NCBI GenBank assembly: GCA_035906255.1
Contig: JAMIFM010000019.1
Coordinates: 33,317 to 97,316 of the forward strand
From: SB11 sp035906255
Lineage (GTDB): Bacteria > Bacteroidota > Bacteroidia > UBA8524
Direction of reading: 5' to 3'
DNA: 64,000 nt
Numbering within the stretch: position 1 is the first letter of the stretch; each line of letters begins with the position of its first letter. The position numbers were made by a program, and so were the translations under genes. Under the pieces are notes generated by a model. That model worked only from the letters and a program-made list of their open reading frames with translations, ran no database searches and was not told the origin of the DNA. This document shows, one piece after another, positions 44,401-52,279 of this stretch.

Positions 44401-45532
44401 ACAAACATGGCTTTTTGAAGGTGCTAAGAACGTGCAGTTGGTTACTGAATCGGATTTTGGGTGTAGAGACACACTTGTGAAAACAGTTACCATACACCCC
44501 GTTGCCATTGTAAAATTCACAGCAAGTGAAAATTGCCTGCGTGATACAACAAGGTTTGCAAGCAACAGCACTATAACCAAAGGAAGCATTACTACGCTGG
44601 CGTGGGATTTTAACGATGGGGTGGGGGATATTGGAACACAAACCAGTCATGTATATAGCAACTGGGAGAACTACAATGTCGGTTTAGTGGCTACATCTGA
44701 TAAGGGTTGTATCGATTCCGCACGGCAAAATGTTAAGGTAAACCCCTTACCGGTTTCAAAAATGCAGGCCGTTGATACCACCGGATGTCAGCCTTTGACG
44801 GTGAATTTTTATGATAGTTCACAAGTAGCTGAGGGAAGTATTGTAAAATGGCTCTGGCTAATGGATGGTAAACGCAAAGACACGTTAAAGAACACCACAT
44901 TTGTCTATAACCAATACGGTAATTACTCTCCTTCACTTAAAGTTATTACAGATAAGGGGTGTGTACACGATACGGTGTACGCCAACTATATCACCGTTCA
45001 CCAATTACCCGTTGCGGGTTTTGTACCTACGCCGGATTCGGTGTCGTTTTTTAATCCATTCATCACCTATAACAATCAATCAACTGCAGATGTGGTGCAG
45101 TGGGATTGGGATTTGGGGGATGGTGCGTTATCCAACGATGAAAATCCGATACACGAGTATGCAGATACAGGGCGTTTTCTTATCCGACAGATTGTTACTA
45201 ACCAAAACGGATGTTTGGATACCGTTTACGGGAGGGTATTTATCTCACCCGACTATACCTTTTATATCCCAACAGCATTTACACCCGATGAAGGTGGTTT
45301 GAATCCCGTTTTTGGGCCTGAGGGGATATTTAAGGGCATTATTGCGTACGAGATGCGCATTTTTAGCCGATGGGGAGAAAAGGTATTTGAAACCGATAAT
45401 TTACTAAAACCTTGGGATGGTACTTACCGTGAAAAATTTGCGTCCGAAGATGTTTATGTGTATGAAATAACGATTATGGATTATTTTAAAACTAAAAAAC
45501 ATTTTAGGGGTACCGTGCTATTAATAAGGTGA
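41441..45532 (+). CDS. Giant PKD-repeat surface protein with IgGFc-binding-like domain and type B sorting domain
   Basis: A 1363-residue secreted protein. The start is TTG at 41441, giving a signal peptide ending LLSFSQ (residue 32); no ATG fits. Residues about 35-440 resemble the IgGFc-binding domain (GTDFWIGYMGH, VVVYSHIHANARSDATLVLP, LGREYYAMSF). Nine PKD-like repeats follow (about 530-1270), several with the core W-x-F-G-D-G (WRWEFGDGTVS, YLWSFGDGA, YRWEFGDGSQ), a few degenerate. The end is a T9SS type B (CHU_C-like) sorting domain: FYIPTAFTPDEGGLNPVFGP, MRIFSRWGEKVFET, PWDGTY, YEITIMDYFK. Probably a long surface adhesin or gliding-type protein. It converges with the barrel gene ending at 45536. 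Confidence 0.85.
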   Translation: MVFEILREGLQRAKSIFFVLLVLVCPLLSFSQNTSNKGTDFWIGYMGHIDGTGSAMKLYITSDVTTTGTVSIPGQSWSQGFSVTANAVTVLNIPPATAYVGCSDCKQARAIRLVSVAPVVVYSHIHANARSDATLVLPTATLGREYYAMSFTQLSSGTSRYNQFMVVGVEDSTNVQITPIANSLSNTKIAGQSFTVTLNQGEVYQYQSTSDISGSHIQSVAGSSVGCKRIAVFSGSSFTALGCSSAGSGDNLYQQLYPASTWGKEFITVPMKTRTGGDYFRVLAGTDNTQVYLNNAYVTTLNKGNFHEFLSSTANYVRATQPVQMAQYQRTQNCDNVTGDPSMTILSPVEQRLNDITLYSSPYQNITNHHINIVIQAKDTGSFRLDGNRVSWSFVSSKPVYMYSQTTVSAGNHTLNADSGFNAVAYGFGNVESYGYAAGASIKNLTHFISTSQGAVCLGEATKFIANTTYTPSKYKWYLQDTLYSDSASPVITFDSLGTYKMALVTIKSNQNDCESQDSSTLTISVYNQPVAKFSVPQACLSDTIKLRDSSTIATGPSYINKWRWEFGDGTVSTLQNVNKKYDSAFNFKLKLIVGTNHGCFDTLVKQMPVYPMPKPKFGFANVCYLDTARFIDSTTIDSSAITDYLWSFGDGAISSLQHTVHYYPYADTFTVKLKAVTEYGCSDSAYDSIVIFPRPIARIATANVCHKDTISLSDVTLTTTDYITQRQWWTGPYYIDTVAQLFYPASDTGLHSFYLWVDNNFGCTDTATKVVDVFSVPRAAFNTIDICYIDSARFTNQSVIDEGTLTYRWEFGDGSQSVLQHPKYKYTVAGGYNPLVIVTSEKGCADTATKPLNAFDMPIVDFGLKDVCVYDSAVLLNNTTFSYGYTTARLWRLGDGAFDTSLGSVHKYATYGSYTLSLKETVAGLCTDSMQKTLTIYPKPQTNFVFNDECVRLPVNFTDNSAINIGNIVRYTWDIDGKPDTGKTVSQTWLFEGAKNVQLVTESDFGCRDTLVKTVTIHPVAIVKFTASENCLRDTTRFASNSTITKGSITTLAWDFNDGVGDIGTQTSHVYSNWENYNVGLVATSDKGCIDSARQNVKVNPLPVSKMQAVDTTGCQPLTVNFYDSSQVAEGSIVKWLWLMDGKRKDTLKNTTFVYNQYGNYSPSLKVITDKGCVHDTVYANYITVHQLPVAGFVPTPDSVSFFNPFITYNNQSTADVVQWDWDLGDGALSNDENPIHEYADTGRFLIRQIVTNQNGCLDTVYGRVFISPDYTFYIPTAFTPDEGGLNPVFGPEGIFKGIIAYEMRIFSRWGEKVFETDNLLKPWDGTYREKFASEDVYVYEITIMDYFKTKKHFRGTVLLIR

Positions 45533-45535
45533 CGT

Positions 45536-46090
45536 TTAGGCACGCAACGGAGATTTATATAATTGTTTATTTAACAGTGGATTGAAGTTAAATCGCAGGC
45601 TGATGCCTACATTGTCTTTTAGAAAGCTGCGGTTTATAACTCCAACAGAATAGTTTACATAAATATCCAAAAAATAAGCCAACGATACCCCCAGTGAGGG
45701 TCTTAGTTGGGTGCTATGTCGGCTTTCTTCAATGCTGTTTACAATATCCATACGCATACCTGCCACGCCTAATATTTCCATTTGGCCGTATATCCTGAAT
45801 GCGTAGGAAGGGGTAACGTTATTGGTAATGTAATCAATACCAATGCCCCTATGCACAAAGGGAGGCATGGCAAAAGCACATCCCTTTTTACCGCCGCTGC
45901 GCTTATAGGTTTTGTAGCGGCCAATATCAACCGAAAAACTATTATTTTTTGCAACCGTATAACCCGTGCCTATGTGCCAGCCTTTTACTTTTTCCCAACG
46001 TTGTTCGCTCAAACGCTCCGTTGTTTGGGCATTTGTTGCCAATGAGCAGGCAGCAGCAATCATGCAAAGCAAGTAAAGGTTAGGTTTCAT
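45536..46090 (-). CDS. Predicted outer-membrane barrel-like protein
   Basis: A 184-residue exported protein with a signal peptide (MKPNLYLLCMIAAACSLATNAQ). Strand-like segments (GWHIGTGYTVAKNNSFSVDI, YAFRIYGQMEILGVAG, GVSLAYFLDIYVNYSVGVIN) and an ISLRFNFNPL ending fit a small barrel. It has no recognised family. It begins 19 bases after the MFS gene stop, so the two may form an operon; the next gene downstream converges only three bases away. Confidence 0.6.
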   Translation of the reverse strand: MKPNLYLLCMIAAACSLATNAQTTERLSEQRWEKVKGWHIGTGYTVAKNNSFSVDIGRYKTYKRSGGKKGCAFAMPPFVHRGIGIDYITNNVTPSYAFRIYGQMEILGVAGMRMDIVNSIEESRHSTQLRPSLGVSLAYFLDIYVNYSVGVINRSFLKDNVGISLRFNFNPLLNKQLYKSPLRA

Positions 46091-46109
46091 TATATAATAA
46101 CGACCAGTA

Positions 46110-47306
46110 TCAGAGGTTATTATTATTAGTTTGAGTATTTTCTACCAAGCGGATAAAATAGAAAATACAGCATATAGCCCCGATGGCTGATAACAGAATT
46201 GAAGCGTTTGGGCTTATCGTATCCCACAAAAAACCTATTAATGTGTTGGCAATAATCAGGGCAATGCTGATGCTGCTACCCAAAAAGCCATAAGAGGTTG
46301 CCTTTTCGTGTGGGTGGCAGTGGTGGCTTATCCATGCTTTGCTTATTCCGTCAGTAAGTGCTGAAAATGCCCCATAAATCAAAAACAGCACGATTATTTG
46401 CCAGTAATTTACCGCAAAGGGTAAAAATGCGTAGGCTATTGCAAAGCAAACCAACCCTGCGATGTACACTTTTTTAAATCCTATTTTATCAGATAAATGC
46501 CCGAAAGGGTAGGATAGAAGTGTATAAAAAGCATTGTATAAAATATAACTGCCAATAATAAAGGTTTCGCTAAATCCTTTGTGTTTTAAAAACAGTAATA
46601 AAAACACATCTGAAGTGTTAAATAAATAAAACAGAATAATCCCTGCGGTGAGTTTTTTATACTGCGGAGAGGCCTTTTTCCAGTATTTGAAATAGCCCAA
46701 GAAACTTGTTTTGGCAGGTGTTTTACTATTTGGTAGTATTTTTTTTGATTCAGAAAGAAGAGAACACATAAAAATGGCTGCTACGCCCGGAAGTATTGCC
46801 CACAAAAACACATTCTTAAAATTTGAAGGCTCAATGCTTACTAAAATAAATGCGCAAAGCGCCCCCAACGTTGCACCCAAAGTATCCATACTGCGGTGAA
46901 GGCCAAATACACGACCTCTGTTTTGGGGAGTACATTCATCAGCCAACAAAGCGTCGCGCGCTCCTGTGCGAAGCCCTTTTCCTAAGCGGTCGGCAGTACG
47001 GGTAAGCAGGACCCATACAGGATGGGCAAACGATACAGTGAGCGGCTTGGCAGCGGCACTTAGGGTATATCCCCAACGGATAAAGGGAACGCGCTTTTGC
47101 AATTTATCAGAAAGTTGCCCGAAATAACCTTTGCTGATACCTGCAACCAGTTCTGCTGCCCCTTCTAAAAACCCAATAAATGCCATTGTAAATCCAATGT
47201 GTTTGAGATAGAGGGGCATTACGGGGTATAACATTTCGCTGGCCATATCAGTAAACAAACTGATAAGCGAAAGAATCCAAACACGACGGGTTACTGGTGA
47301 TGCCAA
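46110..47306 (-). CDS. MFS-type transporter
   Basis: A 398-residue inner-membrane protein with about 12 hydrophobic segments. It has the conserved segments LISLFTDMASEMLYPVMPLY (first helix), GQLSDKLQKRVPFIRWGY, DRLGKGLRTGARDALLADE (loop 2-3-like motif) and FGHLSDKIGFKKVY. The DRLGKGxRTGARDAL motif is shared by a group of uncharacterised MFS permeases. The start is TTG at 47306 (MASPVTRR). A perfect -7 motif lies 17 bases upstream. The substrate is unknown. Confidence 0.85.
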   Translation of the reverse strand: MASPVTRRVWILSLISLFTDMASEMLYPVMPLYLKHIGFTMAFIGFLEGAAELVAGISKGYFGQLSDKLQKRVPFIRWGYTLSAAAKPLTVSFAHPVWVLLTRTADRLGKGLRTGARDALLADECTPQNRGRVFGLHRSMDTLGATLGALCAFILVSIEPSNFKNVFLWAILPGVAAIFMCSLLSESKKILPNSKTPAKTSFLGYFKYWKKASPQYKKLTAGIILFYLFNTSDVFLLLFLKHKGFSETFIIGSYILYNAFYTLLSYPFGHLSDKIGFKKVYIAGLVCFAIAYAFLPFAVNYWQIIVLFLIYGAFSALTDGISKAWISHHCHPHEKATSYGFLGSSISIALIIANTLIGFLWDTISPNASILLSAIGAICCIFYFIRLVENTQTNNNNL

Positions 47307-47323
47307 ATAATACGTTTTTTACA

Positions 47324-47331
47324 CAAACTTA
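47324..47331 (-). promoter_or_regulatory. -7 promoter element of the MFS gene
   Basis: On the minus strand TAAGTTTG matches TAnnTTTG perfectly, ending 17 bases before the TTG start at 47306. A second -7-like element for the opposite direction (TACTTTTC, 47338-47345) is close by. Confidence 0.6.
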
Positions 47332-47370
47332 GCTATATACTTTTCTTTTCTTAATGTTCGTTTCAAGGGT

Positions 47371-47988
47371 ATAAGAAAGTGTGTTTATTGCCTCATAGCT
47401 ATCTTTTTAACTGTGAAAATCTTCGCACAGTCGGATACTGCCTTCGGCGATAGCGCGAAGATAAAAATCCATTTTTTGTATGGCTCAAAACCGAAGAAAA
47501 AATACAAAGAGACAGAAAAGCCTTGGTTTGGAGGCATACACGGCGGCCATGTGAGTATTGAGGCGGGTGGTTTTGTGGTGGGGTTTGAGCCGTTCGGCAG
47601 TTTACACATTGTATCAAAAAGCAGGCTGCATTCAGAATTTGTGAGCGAACCGTTGGAAGAATGGGTACAGGATACATCAACGCTCAAATACACAACTATC
47701 GTGATACCGATAAGTAGGGTGCAATACGATTCTTTGTTGAAAATACATGAAGCATATACTGCAAGCCCGCCTTATGATTATGCTTTTTTGGGGATGCGGT
47801 GCGCATCAGCCACGTATGAGATTTTGGGGAGAATAGGAGTGGTTGCTTACAAACCGAATACAAAGAATGTGGCCGTGAATTTTTATCCGAAGAAACTAAG
47901 GCAAAAGCTGTTGAAATTAGCCAAACGCAAAGGGTATGAGGTAATACGTCAGGAGGGAAGGACTACCCGTATTTGGGAGGGTGATTGA
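47371..47988 (+). CDS. Exported protein, possible permuted papain-fold hydrolase; probable 5' frameshift
   Basis: The reading frame is open from 47311, but the only canonical start in frame is GTG at 47413, which would begin inside the signal peptide (MKIFAQ). Translating upstream gives IRKCVYCLIAIFLTVKIFAQ, a normal signal peptide. An ATG at 47354, eight bases after a -7-like TACTTTTC, is one base out of frame; one extra G in the GGG run at 47367-47369 would join it to this frame. The mature part has HGGHVSIE and GMRCASATYEIL, a possible His-Cys pair in the order of permuted NlpC/P60 (YiiX-like) folds. Function unknown; the start coordinate given is only the safe in-frame part. Confidence 0.55.
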   Translation: MRKCVYCLIAIFLTVKIFAQSDTAFGDSAKIKIHFLYGSKPKKKYKETEKPWFGGIHGGHVSIEAGGFVVGFEPFGSLHIVSKSRLHSEFVSEPLEEWVQDTSTLKYTTIVIPISRVQYDSLLKIHEAYTASPPYDYAFLGMRCASATYEILGRIGVVAYKPNTKNVAVNFYPKKLRQKLLKLAKRKGYEVIRQEGRTTRIWEGD

Positions 47989-48072
47989 GCGTGTACTATA
48001 TACAGATATCTAAGCAAGTAGGGGATGCCTATACCCACTGCACCCTTCGGCAGGCACAGAATTAACCATAAA

Positions 48073-50424
48073 TCACCCGCCTATTTTGTAATTAAACTGC
48101 AACACCATCAAACGCGGTGGACGAAGGTCGGCGGGACGGGTCATGTAAACCCTGTTGAGTAAATTGTTTACAATAATGCTGGCTTTGAGTGCCGAGGTGA
48201 TGGAATAAGCTGTACGTACATCAACAATATAATCTCCTTTTTCGCCCAACTTGCGGCCATCGTTAATGCCGGGTACAAAAATGGCAAAAAACGGTTCGGT
48301 AAAAATGCGGTCAACGTTTTCCATGTAGCTGTTGTAGCGTACACTGGCTCCCCACATAAAGCGTTTCCATTCCAGTTGTGCATCCAGTTTTGCAAGATGG
48401 CGGAAACGGTATTTAAGGGTTTTGCCCGTTACATCGCTGCTGGTTGAATCGTATTTAAGCGGTGCGCCGTTAAAATCAGTAGCATATACTGCGGCAGGGT
48501 TTAGGTTGGTGGGGTTAACATAGGTATAGCCTCCAAACAAAGTAAGTTTGCTGTTGCCTATTTTTCCTTCGCCCCCAAAACTAATATCGGCACCGTTTAC
48601 ACGGGTTTTACCAATGTTAACTGATTTAAAACCTAACCCAAAAAACGGTGACGTAAACGGACTACCCCATGTAGCAAACGTAAACTCCATCATATTGTCG
48701 TATTCCATCCAATAGCCTGCTACATCAACAAAACCTGTAAACTTGCCTATTTTGAAGCCTTGTTTTACTGCTATTTCGGCATTCCAACCCGTTTCCGATT
48801 TCAGTTGCGGGTTGGGATATATTTGCAATGGGCCAGCCGACGTTTTAATATAGCTTTCAACAATGCTGGGAAAACGGTAACCTTGCCCGTACGAGGCGCG
48901 TAAAAAGGTAGCTTTGGTCGCTTCAAAGTTTATACCGGCGCGGTACACAGGCTTAGCCTCAGTGTAATTATCCAGCCTGAAACTTTCGTATCGGGCACCT
49001 GCATTGGCAGTAAGGCGTTTCCATTTTTTCTCAACTTGTACAAAAGGAGCATAGTTGGTTACATAATGAAAACCTTGAAAAACGGGTGATTTGGTAACAG
49101 TGTAGTTAAACACTGCTCCGCCCACAATGCTAAGTTCAATATCTTTAAACGTATGTTGTGCTTGGTATTCAGTATAGTAATAATTAGAGGTATTGGATTG
49201 GTTGTTGGCAGGATTACCGTTATCAACTTGGTTGTCTAAATAAAAGTACCGCCCGCGTATGCTGTGTCGGGTATTACCCGTATAAAGCACTGCATAAGGG
49301 TCTAAATTTAGCCGTGTTCCGTTGGTGTTGCTATAGCCTGAGTCTAATTGAGTGTATCCTTTGTCAAAGCTCTCCCACAATAAAAACGTGCCTACTGTGC
49401 CTAATTGAAAATTGCCGTTTAGCCCGTAGTAAAAGTTTTTAATCTTTTTTGGGGTATAACGGGTGTTAAACGTAAAACGACCCCGTTTTTCATGGTCGGC
49501 CATGCGGTAACCATCGTCGTTTAAATAATTGATACCCAAAGTAGCTTCAAACCTCCCCCAACGCTGGGCGTGAACCACATTGGCACCGCTGCGCTGCAAA
49601 ATGCGGTTACCTTGCCAGCGCAACCCTTCTTTACCGTTGTGCGGGGTATATGCACCGCTAAATAAAACGGCATTGGTATAGGGTTTTTCTTTGGGGCGAA
49701 TGGTGCGTACGTTTATTACCCCGTTAAGGGCTGATGAACCGTACAGCACGGATGAAGCTCCTTTTATCACCTCAACCTGTTCTATACTTTCAACGGGTAT
49801 AAAGCCCCATTGAGCTTGTCCTGCATCGCCCGATACCATCGGCATTTCGTCGAGCATTACCAATACACGTGAACCTGCCCCGTAACTCCACCCGCTGCCG
49901 CCGCGAATATTGGCTTGCCCGTCAACAAAACTCACACTGGGTATTTGGTCTATGGCATCATCAAGGGTTACGTTGTTGCGGCTTTCTAACACGTATGGTT
50001 TCAACAACTCCATGCTCACCGTTACTGTTTTCAGGTTTTGCTCGCTGCGGCCTGCTGTTATCACTACTTGGTCAATAATGTGGCTTCCATCTTCAAGCAC
50101 TATATCTTTCAGCAAAAAACCGTCTTTAATTAATGCTGCGTGGGTTTGCGGGTTGTATTCAAAGGTGTCTTTTTTATAGCCGATGTAACTGTATATAATA
50201 GTTTGGGATTGTGATATCGGCAGGGTAAATTGGTATTCGCCGTTTTCGTTGGTGGTAGCTCCTCTTACAGCAGGAGATGACACTACTGTTGCTCCATAAA
50301 GTGCTTCACCTGTTTGAGCATCTTTAACACTTCCTTTGAGTACGAAAGTGGTTTGGCTGTTTGCGCCGATTGCAAGGAGAATGAAAGTTAAAAGGAAACA
50401 ATATTGCTTATGACGAGGCTTCAT
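48073..50424 (-). CDS. TonB-dependent receptor with carboxypeptidase-regulatory domain
   Basis: A 783-residue outer-membrane receptor. The start at 50424 gives signal peptide MKPRHKQYCFLLTFILLAIGANSQ; an ATG four codons earlier is less likely. The N-terminal domain (FVLKGSVKDAQTGEALYGAT) is of the CarboxypepD_reg type. The plug has RGGSGWSYGAGSRVLVMLDE and VEVIKGASSVLYGSSALNG; the barrel ends QFNYKIGG. The plug and barrel resemble siderophore/iron-complex receptors in general, but no substrate can be named. Divergent from a T9SS protein gene, with about 50 bases between starts. Confidence 0.88.
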   Translation of the reverse strand: MKPRHKQYCFLLTFILLAIGANSQTTFVLKGSVKDAQTGEALYGATVVSSPAVRGATTNENGEYQFTLPISQSQTIIYSYIGYKKDTFEYNPQTHAALIKDGFLLKDIVLEDGSHIIDQVVITAGRSEQNLKTVTVSMELLKPYVLESRNNVTLDDAIDQIPSVSFVDGQANIRGGSGWSYGAGSRVLVMLDEMPMVSGDAGQAQWGFIPVESIEQVEVIKGASSVLYGSSALNGVINVRTIRPKEKPYTNAVLFSGAYTPHNGKEGLRWQGNRILQRSGANVVHAQRWGRFEATLGINYLNDDGYRMADHEKRGRFTFNTRYTPKKIKNFYYGLNGNFQLGTVGTFLLWESFDKGYTQLDSGYSNTNGTRLNLDPYAVLYTGNTRHSIRGRYFYLDNQVDNGNPANNQSNTSNYYYTEYQAQHTFKDIELSIVGGAVFNYTVTKSPVFQGFHYVTNYAPFVQVEKKWKRLTANAGARYESFRLDNYTEAKPVYRAGINFEATKATFLRASYGQGYRFPSIVESYIKTSAGPLQIYPNPQLKSETGWNAEIAVKQGFKIGKFTGFVDVAGYWMEYDNMMEFTFATWGSPFTSPFFGLGFKSVNIGKTRVNGADISFGGEGKIGNSKLTLFGGYTYVNPTNLNPAAVYATDFNGAPLKYDSTSSDVTGKTLKYRFRHLAKLDAQLEWKRFMWGASVRYNSYMENVDRIFTEPFFAIFVPGINDGRKLGEKGDYIVDVRTAYSITSALKASIIVNNLLNRVYMTRPADLRPPRLMVLQFNYKIGG

Positions 50425-50475
50425 ACTAATTTGCACAGGATTTATACAAGTTTAATCATACTGCACTTTAAAATT

Positions 50476-51219
50476 ATGAAAAAGATTTACCTGCTTGCCG
50501 TTATAGTATTGGCAGCACTATCAGCATCAGCGCAATGCACCCCTGATAATACCATTACCCAGCCCGGTTATTACCCTGAAGATTTGGATACTGCGGTTAT
50601 CGGCCAGTCGTATGGCATGGTGTTGCATTTCAGGATACCTAATGATACAAACATTACTTACAACGGCTTTCCTGTAACTGCCACTTTTGATTCGATACGT
50701 TTGGTATCGGTATTGGGCTTACCTTCAGGCTTCACCTACCAGTGCAACGTAGCCAATTGTAATTTTGTACCCAACCAAACATTTTGTGCTAAAGTATCGG
50801 GCAATCCAACAATGCCACAAAAGGGTGTTTATCCTATTGAAATGGCGGTGGTAGCTTATGCTAAAATCGGGTTTATCCCCATTCAGCAGCCTGACACCAT
50901 CCGCAGGTTTACGTTGGTTGTTGACACAGCAGGCGGAAACGGTGGAACTACAGGTATTATCGTCCCTAACAATGCTTACGGAGTGAACGTATATCCTAAC
51001 CCTGCCCGCAGTGAAGTGACTGTTTGGGTGAACGATGCAGATGCGTTGGAATGTACTGTGAGTGATATGGCCGGAAAAGTACAACGTACTGAAAAGTTGT
51101 TGACTTCATCGGGTTTGCAATCAACCGTTATTAATTTGGACGGTTTGGCAAAAGGGATGTACTTGGTGCAAGTGAGCGGAGCAAAAGGAACATCAACGGC
51201 TAAACTCTTGGTTGAGTAA
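50476..51219 (+). CDS. Small T9SS-exported protein
   Basis: A 247-residue secreted protein. The start at 50476 gives signal peptide MKKIYLLAVIVLAALSASAQ; the earlier ATG at 50404 overlaps the divergent receptor start and is rejected. The mature part (residues 21-150) has cysteine pairs (TYQCNVANCNF) and beta-rich sequence. A linker rich in glycine precedes a type A sorting domain (GVNVYPNPARSEVTVW, VSDMAGKVQRTEKL, LAKGMYLVQVSG, ending AKLLVE). Divergent from the TonB receptor; a terminator follows. Function unknown. Confidence 0.8.
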   Translation: MKKIYLLAVIVLAALSASAQCTPDNTITQPGYYPEDLDTAVIGQSYGMVLHFRIPNDTNITYNGFPVTATFDSIRLVSVLGLPSGFTYQCNVANCNFVPNQTFCAKVSGNPTMPQKGVYPIEMAVVAYAKIGFIPIQQPDTIRRFTLVVDTAGGNGGTTGIIVPNNAYGVNVYPNPARSEVTVWVNDADALECTVSDMAGKVQRTEKLLTSSGLQSTVINLDGLAKGMYLVQVSGAKGTSTAKLLVE

Positions 51220-51244
51220 TTTTTAAGATATAAGATACAATGCA

Positions 51245-51275
51245 AAGGCCGCCCCAATGGGGCGGTCTTTTTGCT
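51245..51275 (+). terminator. Intrinsic terminator after the small T9SS gene
   Basis: GGCCGCCCCA pairs with TGGGGCGGTC-type sequence around a short loop, followed by five T. Confidence 0.85.
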
Positions 51276-51314
51276 TGGAACTACTTATTATGAATAATTG
51301 ATAGTACTTTTATG

Positions 51315-52088
51315 TTAATGCTTTGCGGTATTGCTTTTGGTAAACAGGCTTTTCAGTTTAACGGCGGGCACCCATATTTTACTGATTAAATATTTGCCGA
51401 AATTCTTTTCAGGCTTCACGTGCCAAACGGTAGTTCGTGGTGCTTCTAAAGCGTGCTCGTGCAGAGTATAGGCGTACGCGGCAATAGAGGTGCGATATGT
51501 ACCTTCGGGAAAGCTAATCGGGTCGTAACCGTGTAGGGTATAGCCCCTGCAATGCATTATTGCCAATCGGTTAAAAGGTACTTCTACTTCAGTTTTCGTC
51601 CCCGAGCGGCTGTCTTCCAGTCTAAGCTGTCCACCATATTCAGGCTTCCAGTCTTTATTGATGTACAATAACAGGTTAAGATTACGGAACCATTTTTCGT
51701 GCAGCGGATGGTAATTAAAATCGGCGTGCATATCCAAAAAGCTGCCTTTGCGGCCTTGGTGTATTCCGCCACCGTAAAACTGAGGGTCGATAAAAACATC
51801 CTCGCCCGTTACATAACAAAGCCAACTGTTAAACCGTTCACTGGTAAGATCGTTGTGCAACTCCTCAAACACACCGCCCAGTTGCTTAAATTTTGATTTT
51901 TCGTACTTCTCGCCCGCAAAAACATAATCGGCACTTTTGGTTTCAATTTCGGGAATGTTGTTATACAACTCCGTCAGTTTGGCCTCATCACAAATACCGT
52001 CAATCCCAATATGCGGAAACGGTTGTGCATTTAAAAACTGGGTGCGAAATAGTTGTTTGTTGGCTTCTATGTAATCAAAATTTATCAT
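51315..52088 (-). CDS. 2-oxoglutarate/Fe(II)-dependent oxygenase
   Basis: A 257-residue cytoplasmic enzyme of the prolyl-4-hydroxylase-like 2OG-Fe(II) class. The iron-binding H-x-D is at His121-Asp123 (DMHADFNYH), the distal His is His186 (TLHGYDP), and the 2-oxoglutarate-binding Arg is probably Arg199 (GTYRTSIAAY). Such enzymes hydroxylate proteins or small molecules; the substrate is unknown. Its start lies about 190 bases from hppD, across a spacer with inverted repeats, so it need not belong to the tyrosine operon. Confidence 0.85.
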   Translation of the reverse strand: MINFDYIEANKQLFRTQFLNAQPFPHIGIDGICDEAKLTELYNNIPEIETKSADYVFAGEKYEKSKFKQLGGVFEELHNDLTSERFNSWLCYVTGEDVFIDPQFYGGGIHQGRKGSFLDMHADFNYHPLHEKWFRNLNLLLYINKDWKPEYGGQLRLEDSRSGTKTEVEVPFNRLAIMHCRGYTLHGYDPISFPEGTYRTSIAAYAYTLHEHALEAPRTTVWHVKPEKNFGKYLISKIWVPAVKLKSLFTKSNTAKH

Positions 52089-52144
52089 GGCCGTTTAGTT
52101 ATCGATTATTTGTTATTGTTCCTTTCATCGCAAACCTCCCTTTC

Positions 52145-52262
52145 TCCCTCCTTGCCTTTGCACATTCCTCTCAAGGAGGGAAACCAACCCGCTTGCCTTG
52201 GCGAAAGTTCCCCTCCTTTACTAGCTTGTGGAGTGATTAAGGAGGGGGCACAGGGGAGGTTA
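52145..52262. repeat. Two C/G-rich inverted repeats between the oxygenase and hppD
   Basis: TCCCTCCTTG (52145-52154) pairs with CAAGGAGGGA (52172-52181), and CCCCTCCTT (52210-52218) pairs with AAGGAGGGG (52239-52247), followed by CACAGGGGAGGT. It looks like a dispersed intergenic repeat and could help end the hppD transcript. Confidence 0.6.
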
Positions 52263-52279
52263 AGATTTGCATCCGCAAA

